Assembly: GCF_008085915.1 (NCBI RefSeq)
Contig: NZ_VSJK01000007.1
Coordinates: 186,001 to 250,000, forward strand
Source of the DNA: Oceaniovalibus sp. ACAM 378
GTDB lineage: Bacteria; Pseudomonadota; Alphaproteobacteria; Rhodobacterales; Rhodobacteraceae
DNA: 64,000 bases
Direction: 5' to 3'
The notes under the pieces are model-generated. The model saw only the letters and a list, made by a program, of their open reading frames with translations, was not told the DNA's origin and did no database searches. Of the stretch, positions 9,081-16,968 are shown piece by piece; position 1 is the stretch's first letter; each line of letters starts with the position of its first letter. A program made the translations under genes and the position numbers.

Positions 9081-9661
9081 CGCAACCCGTCCTTTCCCAC
9101 CGCCTCGGCGTGGGTCAGTCCGCCAACGCGCGGCAGGGGACGCCCGCTGTCGGTGATGGCGACGGCGACCATGATCTCGTTGGCGCGGGGGGCATCGTTC
9201 AGCCGCACCTCGACCCCGTCGAAATGGCTGCGGACATAGGCGGCGTCCTTGTGGCCCAGAGGCACGTCCAGATCCTGACCCGGGCCGCCCATTTTCTTTG
9301 ATGACGGGACCAGCGCGGCGCCGCTTTCCACCGCTTCGCGCAGGGGCGCGCCGAGTTTCGGATGCAGGATTGCGGCGGCATGTTCCAATTCGCCGTTTTC
9401 CCCAACCATCGCCGCCTTGCCATAGCTTTCGGCCTGTCCCGGCTCTATGCGCAGAGCGGCGACACAACGTGCGCCCAGCAGCGCGCCCAGTTCGGCGCCG
9501 ATATCCATCAGCGGCGTAAGGTCTTCGACATAGCGCCCGGCAAAGGGATTGGCGATAACGGCCACTGCCACCGCCTTGCGTGTTGGCGGTTGGATCGGGC
9601 GGCCCATTTCGGTGTGTGTCTCTTCGACCCAGACGGCGATCTTGCGGATTTGCGCGCTCAT
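9077..9661 (-). CDS. DUF1185 (AA_synth) family protein, copy B
   Basis: A 194-residue protein of Pfam PF06684, annotated in databases as amino acid synthesis family protein. Family landmarks: VIANPFAGRYVEDL, a GELEHAA segment, VPSSKKMGGPG, and YVRSHFDGVEVRLNDAPRA, ending in GKDGLR. It has exactly the same length as the neighbouring copy at 9658 and shares all these blocks, so the two are tandem paralogues that could form a mixed oligomer. As I recall, crystal structures of the family show a variant of the Bacillus chorismate mutase fold; no reaction is established. Both ends overlap neighbours by 4 bases. Confidence 0.85.
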   Translation of the reverse strand: MSAQIRKIAVWVEETHTEMGRPIQPPTRKAVAVAVIANPFAGRYVEDLTPLMDIGAELGALLGARCVAALRIEPGQAESYGKAAMVGENGELEHAAAILHPKLGAPLREAVESGAALVPSSKKMGGPGQDLDVPLGHKDAAYVRSHFDGVEVRLNDAPRANEIMVAVAITDSGRPLPRVGGLTHAEAVGKDGLR

Positions 9662-10242
9662 CGCAGCCCGTCCTTTCCGGTGATATCGACGGCCGACAGA
9701 CCTCCGGATCGGCTGTGGATACGCGCACCTGTGGTCATCACCAGAACATACATCAACTCGGCGGCGCGGGGCGAATCGTTCAACCCCACCTCCATGCTGT
9801 CGAAATGGCTGCGCACATAGGAGGCGTCGATATGGGTCACCGGCACGTCGAGCCGCGTGCCAACTCCACCGACTTTTTTCGTTGAAGGCACAATGGCCAT
9901 GGGTGCGCCCAGAACCTCGCGCATCGAGTATCCGCCCGGGGCGTGCCAAAGCGCGCCATGCTCCAACTCGCCCTCGCTGCCGATGATCGCGCCTTTGCCA
10001 TAGCCCTCGATCGCCTTTGGATCGCCGCCAAGATCGGCCAGAAGGCGGCGTGCCATGGACAGGCCGAGCGGTTTCAAATCCTCCATGAACGGCTGGATAT
10101 CGGCGACATAACGACCCGCAAAGGGGTTGGCGATCACTGCCATCACTGCGCCACGTTTCAGCGGGCGGTCGGGGGCGGGGCCAAATTCGTGGAACACCTC
10201 CTCGATCTGGGTGGCGATCTTTCTGATCCTGACCTCAGGCAT
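9658..10242 (-). CDS. DUF1185 (AA_synth) family protein, copy A
   Basis: A 194-residue PF06684 protein. It has VIANPFAGRYVADIQP, GELEHGALWHAPGG, VPSTKKVGGVG and LDVPVTHIDASYVRSHFD, matching copy B block for block, and also ends in GKDGLR. The start MPEVRIRKI at 10242 overlaps the UPF0280 gene by 8 bases. The duplication is old, because the two copies differ at many positions outside these blocks. Its constant position beside the ring reductase suggests a step acting on the reduced or opened ring, but that is inference. Confidence 0.85.
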   Translation of the reverse strand: MPEVRIRKIATQIEEVFHEFGPAPDRPLKRGAVMAVIANPFAGRYVADIQPFMEDLKPLGLSMARRLLADLGGDPKAIEGYGKGAIIGSEGELEHGALWHAPGGYSMREVLGAPMAIVPSTKKVGGVGTRLDVPVTHIDASYVRSHFDSMEVGLNDSPRAAELMYVLVMTTGARIHSRSGGLSAVDITGKDGLR

Positions 10243-11068
10243 GGGCGGGTTCCTTTCTTGGAATGGTATCGATGTGACCGACAATCTGTTGGGTGTTCGC
10301 CAGAACCAGAGCCGCCGCTGTGATCAGCCCGCTTGCCCGCAGAGATTCGGCAAATGCGGCGCCACGGGTCAGGGCGGTACGGGTCTCGGCGGGGGTCAGC
10401 GGGCCGACATGGGTGACAACCGGGCGGGTGCCCAGATCACTGTCGTCGCGGAGCGTGTTGGCCGGAGCGCGGCGAATGGCAGGATGGCCCGGCAGATCGA
10501 CGGCATTGGCAATCAGCGTCGCAGCGGCGTCGGCCATGGCGGCCGTGGGTGCCAGCACCGTCACCTGATCGGCAATGCCCATGGTCAGGCTGCGCCCGCC
10601 CCGCCCGCTGGTGGCGATGCCGCGCACGGGATCGTCGGCACTGATCGCGATCCGCCCCAGATCGCGACGATCCAGACCGGCCCGCGCCAGACGAAACGAC
10701 TCTCCCTGCGTCAGATGCAGTGCAATGTCGCCGCCGTTGTTCACATAGGCCCGTTGCAATCCGCAGATCGGAACCATCGCCGCCAACACCGCATCGGCCA
10801 CCGCCCCCGCCACCGCCGCCATGGGCGTGACGAAACACTCAAACGGCTGAACCGCCTGCCACATGGCGCGGGCAATCCCGCCCCGGGGCTGCGGCCCGTG
10901 GTCGCGGCGCAGCAGGGGCAGTTCAGCGACCAGTTCATCCAGCACGGTGGAAAACCGCGCCGTGGCTGCGATAAACGCCCGTTCGCGCGCGCCATCCGCG
11001 CCGATCACCAGATCGATCGGTCCGTGTTGCAGATGCAGCCGGTCACCGGGCAGGCGCGCGGCGATCAC
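10235..11068 (-). CDS. UPF0280 family protein (ApbE-like fold), candidate flavin transferase
   Basis: A 277-residue UPF0280 protein. The start is GTG at 11068, which overlaps the upstream stop as GTGA; residues upstream in frame have no family character. Two blocks match the ApbE FAD:protein FMN transferase superfamily: YVNNGGDIAL at about 108-117 (the ApbE N-x-GG-[DE]-I turn) and GIATSGRGGR at about 150-159 followed by ADQVTVLAPTAAMADAAAT, as in ApbE ATSG...ADALAT. UPF0280 itself has no proven activity. Its position next to a homologue of a reductase known to carry covalent flavin makes flavin attachment an attractive role. Confidence 0.82.
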   Translation of the reverse strand: MIAARLPGDRLHLQHGPIDLVIGADGARERAFIAATARFSTVLDELVAELPLLRRDHGPQPRGGIARAMWQAVQPFECFVTPMAAVAGAVADAVLAAMVPICGLQRAYVNNGGDIALHLTQGESFRLARAGLDRRDLGRIAISADDPVRGIATSGRGGRSLTMGIADQVTVLAPTAAMADAAATLIANAVDLPGHPAIRRAPANTLRDDSDLGTRPVVTHVGPLTPAETRTALTRGAAFAESLRASGLITAAALVLANTQQIVGHIDTIPRKEPAHA

Positions 11069-12507
11069 TTTGCACCCCGGGGCAAGCGGCGGATGGCGGG
11101 GGTCAGCACGTCCTCTACCGGGCGGATACGGTCCATATGGCCGCCAAGTGCTGCGTAATCTTCGCGCCGCATGGTGAACTCGATGGGGGCGACCAGCGCG
11201 GGCGTGGGCACGTATCCGAAGGCATTGCTTGGCATTCGTGTCACATCGGCCATCACCGTAATGCCACCGCCGGGCCAGACATAGGCCTCGGCCCCGCCGA
11301 CGGTCACGCGGGTCAGCGCGTCCTTGACGCTGCGGGTCAGGCCGACGGGGTTTTCGGTGACCCCGGCGCGCAATGACCCTCCCGCGCCGCCCATGAACAG
11401 CACGGAACACAGCGACGGTTCGCAGTTGTCGGCGATCCGTTCGGCAATGGCTCGCAGCGGGGCGGGGATTTCGGCGGGTTGTGGTGACAGATCGCCGTCC
11501 AGCACGAAATACGCCGATTGCTCACCGGTGGTGGAAATCATCAGCAACCGCAGCCCCGGCCATGCGATTTTGGGATCAACCGATTTGATGATCGTCAGCG
11601 GATCCGTCACATCGGTTCCGCCCCAGCCGGTGCCGGGATTGGCCACCTGAAAATACCGCCCCGGGGTCGAGCGCCGCCCGGTCACCCGGATACCTGCCGG
11701 GCGCATAGCGAGCTGTTTGCCCGCCTCATGTTCCGTCAGCACGCCGGTGATGTGATCGTCGACCACGACCACCTCGTCCACATGAGCGACCCATTGCTGT
11801 GCGAACATGCCGATGGCAGCCGATCCGCAGCCAACACGCATCAATTTCTCTGGCACACCGTCGATCACCGGGGCCCGCCCGGCCTGTACAATCAGAGTCA
11901 CGCCATCGTCGACGGTCATTTCGACAGCTTCGCAGTTGCACAGCGCCAGCAGCGCGTCACAGGTCACGCGGCCTTCTTTTTTCGTGCCCCCGGTCAAATG
12001 CTCGACGCCGCCAAGGCTCAGCATTTTCGAGCCGTATTCCCCGGTCATCACATGGCCGATCGCCTCGCCATCCACCCGGACAATCGCGCGCTCCTCGCCG
12101 ATGTGGCGGTCGGTGTCGATCTTCACTTTGACGCCGCAGTAGGAAAATATCCCCTCGGTCACGACGGTGATCATATCGGCATCGCCAACCATCTGGGACA
12201 CGATGAACGGCGCCGGTTTATAGTCGGGATAGGTGGTGCCCGCCCCGATGGCGGTTACGAAAGGCCCGATCCGAATGGGGGCATCCACAATAGGCCGGTC
12301 GCCCTGCACAATGTCGCCGTCCCATTCGCGGCCCAGAAACGGCACCATCGGCCCGCCACCCTCAATCACCGTCAAAGGGTCCAGACGCACCAAGACACCT
12401 CCATGGTTGGCATAGCGGTCACAGGCCCCGGCCCGACCGTCAGAGATGAAACACATCACCGGGCAAGCATCGCAGCGGATCTTTTCGTCACCGGTTTTCG
12501 CGCTCAT
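11065..12507 (-). CDS. 6-hydroxynicotinate reductase-like iron-sulfur flavoprotein
   Basis: A 480-residue protein of the family annotated as 6-hydroxynicotinate reductase (Hnr). Near the N-terminus C12, C15, C19 and C29 form a CX2CX3CX9C iron-sulfur motif (CDACPVMC then GAC); more cysteines follow in LLALCNCEAVEM and RVGCGSAAIG. In Eubacterium barkeri Hnr reduces 6-hydroxynicotinate to 1,4,5,6-tetrahydro-6-oxonicotinate and has a covalent flavin and iron-sulfur clusters. Here it sits between the hydroxylase and UPF0280, with 4-base overlaps on both sides. The exact ring substrate is inferred, not shown. Confidence 0.82.
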   Translation of the reverse strand: MSAKTGDEKIRCDACPVMCFISDGRAGACDRYANHGGVLVRLDPLTVIEGGGPMVPFLGREWDGDIVQGDRPIVDAPIRIGPFVTAIGAGTTYPDYKPAPFIVSQMVGDADMITVVTEGIFSYCGVKVKIDTDRHIGEERAIVRVDGEAIGHVMTGEYGSKMLSLGGVEHLTGGTKKEGRVTCDALLALCNCEAVEMTVDDGVTLIVQAGRAPVIDGVPEKLMRVGCGSAAIGMFAQQWVAHVDEVVVVDDHITGVLTEHEAGKQLAMRPAGIRVTGRRSTPGRYFQVANPGTGWGGTDVTDPLTIIKSVDPKIAWPGLRLLMISTTGEQSAYFVLDGDLSPQPAEIPAPLRAIAERIADNCEPSLCSVLFMGGAGGSLRAGVTENPVGLTRSVKDALTRVTVGGAEAYVWPGGGITVMADVTRMPSNAFGYVPTPALVAPIEFTMRREDYAALGGHMDRIRPVEDVLTPAIRRLPRGAK

Positions 12508-15230
12508 GTCCTGTCCTTCAGCAAGGTATGCAAACGCGACGGAGTGACGGGCACGGCCCGAACAGACACGCCCGTCGCGTGCCGGATCGCGTTAAGCAGT
12601 GCAGGCGCCGTGGGGATCAGCACGTGTTCGCCCAGCCCCTTGGCACCGTATGGACCATGGGCGTCGGGGTCTTCGACGATCAGGGTTTCGATCGGCGGAA
12701 TGTCTCCGATAGTGGGGATCAGATAGTCGTGCAGGTTTTCGGTGCGACCGGGCAAATACTCCTCCATCAAGGCCATCCCAAGCCCCTGCGCGATGCCGCC
12801 CTGCACCTGACCCTCGACCAGCAGGGGGTTGATCGCCTGCCCCACATCATGGGCGGCGGTGAATCGCAGCGGTTTCACACAGCCCAGCGCCAGATCAACC
12901 TCGACCACGGCCAGATGCGCGGCATAGCCGAACTGTGCATAGGGGACGCCCTGCCCGTTCGCATCCAGAGGGCGCGTCGGCGGGTCATAGGTTTCGCAGG
13001 CGGCGAAGACATATCCGTCCCCGTCCGCAGGCAGTTGGTCCAGCGCCAGGTCGTGCCGTTCCGCCCCGTGGGTGACGGTGAGCGTGGCCCCTTCAAGCGC
13101 AATCGTGGCGGTCTCGGGCGCGTTGCAGCGTTGCAGGATCGACGCGCGCAAGGCCTCGCCGGACAGTTTTGCCGCCGCGCCGGTAACGAAGGTCTGGCGC
13201 GATGCGCTGGTTTTGCCCGCGTCCGGCGTCACATCGGTATCGCCGCCAATCAGGGTCAGCGCCGACAGCGGCACGCCCAGCGCTTGCGCGAAGATCTGCG
13301 CGATCACCGTATTCGCGCCTTGGCCGATGTCCATCGCGCCCTGATGCAGCATCACCGCGCCATCGGTCCGGATTCCCGCCTTGATCGTCGACGGGTTGGG
13401 CAATGACGTGTTGCCACAGCCGTACCATCCGCCGGCAATCCCGACGCCGCGTTTGACATGCTCTGATCCGGCATTGAACGCTGCGCATTCCGCCTTGGCA
13501 ATCTCCCACGCCGGTTGCAGCGCGGCGAAACAGGCGCCGATCCCGACTCCCTGCGCGAATACCTGACCACAGACCGTGGGCACACCGTTGGCCAGCGCAT
13601 TTTTCATCCGAAAGGCCAATGGGTCCATGCCCAGTTTCAGCGCGAGATCGTCGAACAGGCATTCCTGCGCGATGGCCGATTGCGGTACGCCAAAGCCACG
13701 AAACGCACCCGACGGCGGGCAATGGGTGTGGATACCGCGGGCAACGGCGCGGTAATCGGCGATACGGTACGGCCCCGAGGCATGTACCGGCACCCGGTTC
13801 GCCACAGTTGGCCCCCAGCTTGCATAGGCGCCAGTGTTGAAATCGCCCGCAAACGTCATGCCCGACAGGGTGCCGTCGGCCATCGCGCCGATCCTGACCC
13901 GCAGGTCCGATGGATGCCGCTTGGTCGTCGATTGCATGGATTCGCTACGGGAATAAGTCAGGCGCACTGGCCTGCCGGTCTTGATCGCCGCCAAAGCAAG
14001 GATCGGCTGCACCGAGAGATCCAGTTTTGCGCCGAACCCGCCGCCCACTGCGGTCGGCACGATCCGCACACGGTCGGCAGACCAGCCGAGAATTTCGGCA
14101 ATGCCGTCGCGGTCCATCACTGGTGCCTGCGTGCAGGCGTGAATTTCAATCCGATCCCCGACCATCCGGGCAAATCCTGCTTCGGGTTCGATATAAGCGT
14201 GTTCGACAAACCCGCTGGAAAACCGCCCCTCGACCGTCACATCCGCCCGCGCCAGCGCCGCTTCGGCGTCGCCGCATTGCACGAACCCCTTGGTCATCAC
14301 ATTGCCCGCGCGGTCCGGGTGCAGGAGCGGCGCATCTTGAGCCAGCGCCTGTGGAACTGTCTGAACCGCTGGCAAAGGCTCCCATGTCACGGGAAAATCC
14401 GCCGGGTCGAACACGGCCAACACTTCGGCGTCGCCCACCACCGCCGCCACGGCCTCACCCCGGAACCGCGCTTCGCGTTCGGCAAAGACCGGTTGGTCGG
14501 CAAAGGCGGGAATGACACCAAAGACGTTGCGCCCGGTCACGTCAGCCGCGCTGAGCACTGCCGCTATTCCGGGCCGCGCGGCGTAGGCGTCCAGATCGCC
14601 AAGAGTAAAGGCGGCGCGCGGATGGGGCGAACGGATCACCCGGATCACCAGCGCGCCCTCGGGTGCCACATCATCGCCAAACCGCTCAGACCCGTCGACC
14701 TTGGCCGCGCCATCAATCCGCACCACCGCATCGCCCACAGCCCCCGCCCCGTGCAGCGCCGCAGGACGCCCGATCACCGCATCGACGATCTTGCGATACC
14801 CGGTACAACGGCACAGCACGCCTGACAGCGCATCCATCACCTGAACCTCACTCGGGCCCGGAACATCACGCAGCAGCGCGATGGCCGACACCAACATGCC
14901 CGGCGTACAGATGCCGCATTGCGCCGCCTGATGATCCTGAAACCGCTGTTGCAGCGCGACCATGGCCGGGTCGTCGTTCAGCCCGCGCAGGGTTTCGACC
15001 GACCGCCCCGCTGCCTGTTGAACCGGCATAAGACAGGCACAGACCGGCGCACCATCGACCAATACGGTGCAGGCGCCGCAATCCCCGGCATTGCAGCCCA
15101 CTTTGACGTCGCGCGCACCGCAACGCTCACGCAGCGCAGCAGACAGGCGTTCGCCGACCCGGGGCGACAGGGTGACGGGTGTGCCGTTCAGCATCAGGCC
15201 GATGGTGGTATCCGCGCTGCGCTTATCCAT
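12504..15230 (-). CDS. Molybdenum hydroxylase, fused 2Fe-2S and Mo-cofactor subunit (xanthine dehydrogenase family)
   Basis: A 908-residue fusion. Residues 1-155 are the small iron-sulfur subunit: first 2Fe-2S site C46, C51, C54, C64 (VGCNAGDCGACTVL) and second site C105, C108, C140, C142 (CGIC and CRC). The rest is the molybdopterin subunit, with AVGGGFGAKLDLS, PPSGAFRGFGVPQ and a C-terminal GAKGLGEHVL bearing the catalytic Glu. Enzymes of this family hydroxylate N-heterocycles with water; nicotinate dehydrogenase is one member. FAD is supplied by the adjacent subunit, whose gene overlaps by 8 bases. Iron-sulfur/Mo fusion without FAD is less usual than separate subunits. Confidence 0.9.
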   Translation of the reverse strand: MDKRSADTTIGLMLNGTPVTLSPRVGERLSAALRERCGARDVKVGCNAGDCGACTVLVDGAPVCACLMPVQQAAGRSVETLRGLNDDPAMVALQQRFQDHQAAQCGICTPGMLVSAIALLRDVPGPSEVQVMDALSGVLCRCTGYRKIVDAVIGRPAALHGAGAVGDAVVRIDGAAKVDGSERFGDDVAPEGALVIRVIRSPHPRAAFTLGDLDAYAARPGIAAVLSAADVTGRNVFGVIPAFADQPVFAEREARFRGEAVAAVVGDAEVLAVFDPADFPVTWEPLPAVQTVPQALAQDAPLLHPDRAGNVMTKGFVQCGDAEAALARADVTVEGRFSSGFVEHAYIEPEAGFARMVGDRIEIHACTQAPVMDRDGIAEILGWSADRVRIVPTAVGGGFGAKLDLSVQPILALAAIKTGRPVRLTYSRSESMQSTTKRHPSDLRVRIGAMADGTLSGMTFAGDFNTGAYASWGPTVANRVPVHASGPYRIADYRAVARGIHTHCPPSGAFRGFGVPQSAIAQECLFDDLALKLGMDPLAFRMKNALANGVPTVCGQVFAQGVGIGACFAALQPAWEIAKAECAAFNAGSEHVKRGVGIAGGWYGCGNTSLPNPSTIKAGIRTDGAVMLHQGAMDIGQGANTVIAQIFAQALGVPLSALTLIGGDTDVTPDAGKTSASRQTFVTGAAAKLSGEALRASILQRCNAPETATIALEGATLTVTHGAERHDLALDQLPADGDGYVFAACETYDPPTRPLDANGQGVPYAQFGYAAHLAVVEVDLALGCVKPLRFTAAHDVGQAINPLLVEGQVQGGIAQGLGMALMEEYLPGRTENLHDYLIPTIGDIPPIETLIVEDPDAHGPYGAKGLGEHVLIPTAPALLNAIRHATGVSVRAVPVTPSRLHTLLKDRT

Positions 15231-16098
15231 CGGCGGCCCTCCTTACGGCGCGGTGAATCAACTCGGCCACCGCCGCCCTGCGATAGCCTGCCGTGCCGCG
15301 CACATCATCGATGGGTGACAGAGACGCCAGATGTTCCGGAGTGATCACCGGCAACGCGTCGGGCCTGCATCCGACCAGAGCGGACTCGAGCAGCGGCAGA
15401 CGCTGTGCCACGGGCGATGCGGCACCGACAGCGATACGCGCCTGAGCAATCCAGGGGCCGTCCATCACCACCACCGCGGAAGCCATGACAATGGAGATCA
15501 CCAGATACCGGCGACTGCCCAGTTTGACAAATGAGGCGCCGGCCCCCTCGGGCAGATCGGGAACATGAATCGCCGTGAGCAGCTCAGCGGGGGCCAGCGC
15601 CGTCTTGCGCACGCCAAGCAGGAAATCGGCCAAAGCCATCTGCCGCACGCCCGCCACGCTGCTCAGTTCGACCGTCGCATTCAGCGCCAGCAGTGGCGGC
15701 ACCCCATCGGCGGCGGGCGAGGCGTTGCACAGGTTGCCCGCCACAGTGCCCGCGTTCTGGATCTGCACCGATCCAACCTTGCGCGCGGCCGCCTTCAGCC
15801 CGTCGAAACCGGCGGGCAACGCCGCGCTCATAACATCGCTCCAGGTCGCAGCACCACCGATCCGCCAGCCCGCGCCGTGGCGCGCAATACCGCGCATTTC
15901 GGCCACACGGCTGACATCCACCAGATCGGCGGGGGCTGGCAATTCGCCCAGCGCAGGAAACAAATCGGTACCACCCGCCACGATCCGCGCGCCGGTTGCC
16001 TGCCCCAGCGCGGTCAGCGCATCGGCCAGAGTCTCTGCTGCATGGTAGCCCAGGGTATGCCCCCTTTGCGGTGTCGGCCGGAGACGTCGTTCGTACAC
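15223..16098 (-). CDS. Molybdenum hydroxylase FAD-binding (medium) subunit
   Basis: A 291-residue FAD subunit of the CoxM/NdhF type. VAGGTDLFPALGE at about 40-53 and QNAGTVAGNLCNASPAADG at about 113-131 are the two FAD pyrophosphate-binding loops. It passes electrons from the iron-sulfur clusters of the fused subunit to an acceptor. It heads the seven-gene operon. The most upstream start with a promoter in front is GTG at 16098, lying only about 3 bases from the predicted -10 box, so either the mRNA is leaderless or translation begins slightly downstream (AAAGGGGG lies around residue 12). Confidence 0.87.
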   Translation of the reverse strand: MYERRLRPTPQRGHTLGYHAAETLADALTALGQATGARIVAGGTDLFPALGELPAPADLVDVSRVAEMRGIARHGAGWRIGGAATWSDVMSAALPAGFDGLKAAARKVGSVQIQNAGTVAGNLCNASPAADGVPPLLALNATVELSSVAGVRQMALADFLLGVRKTALAPAELLTAIHVPDLPEGAGASFVKLGSRRYLVISIVMASAVVVMDGPWIAQARIAVGAASPVAQRLPLLESALVGCRPDALPVITPEHLASLSPIDDVRGTAGYRRAAVAELIHRAVRRAADG

Positions 16099-16100
16099 TA

Positions 16101-16129
16101 ATCAAATGCGCGGACGGTTCCCGTGTCAA
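16101..16129 (-). promoter_or_regulatory. Sigma-70-type promoter of the hydroxylase operon
   Basis: On the minus strand TTGACA (16129-16124, perfect -35) is followed after exactly 17 bases by TTTGAT (16106-16101, four of six matches to TATAAT). It occupies the 53-base gap between the PCuAC-like gene and the FAD subunit gene. The predicted transcription start falls at about 16094-16096, at or inside the GTG codon. Confidence 0.55.
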
Positions 16130-16151
16130 TGGTTCTGACGGCTTCCGACGA

Positions 16152-16934
16152 TCACGGCACCACAATCTGCACCGTCGCTGTGACCGGCGTGTCGCCCACC
16201 ACATAGGCCCGATGGTCGTTGGTGTTCAGCGTCACCTCGACCTGATGTTCGCCCGGGGGCAGCGCACCGATCACCGCGCCCGGCGTATACATCCGCTGTA
16301 ACTTGACCCCGTTCAGATACAGATGGCCATGACCATAGCCCGGAACATGGCCGATCCCATCCACCGGCTCGGTGAAGTGGAAATCCTTCGTCGCCACCGT
16401 CACCCGCCACCCGTTGCCCGACGGCACCACGTTCAGCGTCATCGCCGGGGCCGGTTCCCCCTCGCCCACACGGCAGATCCCCCCGAGCGACAACAGGCCC
16501 AGCGCCGCCGCTTCGCCCACCTGAACCGGGTCGGACAGAATCGCCCGTGTCGCGATGCGCCCGCCGCTGGCAAGGGACAGCGTGACCGGCACCACCGCGC
16601 CGTGGCGCAATCCGGGGTCCAGCCCGGTCATTCGCAGATGCGCGCCATCCACGGCCAGAATCGCGGTGCCCGGCCCGGGAAGCGTGATGTCGGGCGGACC
16701 GATAACCGATATTTGTCCGGCCAGCGGCGATTGCGCGCCAATAACCCGGTCCGGCCCGCCGCTGTTAGTCAGTGTCACGAACAGCCGCAGCGCGCCCGGT
16801 TCGCCCTCAATCGGCACGGCAACCGCCTGATCGGCGCGCACCTGCATTGGCGCGGGACGCAGGGCGAGAAACCCGGCGCCAGCCAGAACGACGCCCAGTG
16901 TCAGAAAAATCGCGAATATGCGGCGCAGGTTCAT
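16152..16934 (-). CDS. Periplasmic/lipid-anchored protein with degenerate PCu(A)C copper-chaperone domain
   Basis: A 260-residue exported protein with an N-terminal membrane anchor or signal (FAIFLTLGVVLAGAGFLAL). Residues of about 40-145 follow the PCu(A)C pattern (LRLFVTLTNSGGPDRVIGAQSPLAG, then VDGAHLRMTGLDPGLRHGAVVPVTLSL), but the usual His and MxM copper ligands after the SPLA segment are missing; only HLRM remains. The C-terminal half has a His-rich block VPGYGHGHLYLNGV and NTNDHRAYV, which could bind a metal. I took the start MNLRRIF at 16934. It is divergent, 34 bases, from the membrane protein at 16969, suggesting a joint function. Confidence 0.65.
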   Translation of the reverse strand: MNLRRIFAIFLTLGVVLAGAGFLALRPAPMQVRADQAVAVPIEGEPGALRLFVTLTNSGGPDRVIGAQSPLAGQISVIGPPDITLPGPGTAILAVDGAHLRMTGLDPGLRHGAVVPVTLSLASGGRIATRAILSDPVQVGEAAALGLLSLGGICRVGEGEPAPAMTLNVVPSGNGWRVTVATKDFHFTEPVDGIGHVPGYGHGHLYLNGVKLQRMYTPGAVIGALPPGEHQVEVTLNTNDHRAYVVGDTPVTATVQIVVP

Positions 16935-16968
16935 TGGCTTACCGGAACTGTTGTGGCTGAGTGGCAGC

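Noticed and set aside
10127-14825. Several long plus-strand open frames opposite the hydroxylase-reductase operon
   Set aside because: They have no family features, are rich in His/Arg/Gly, and lie over genes with clear motifs on the minus strand.
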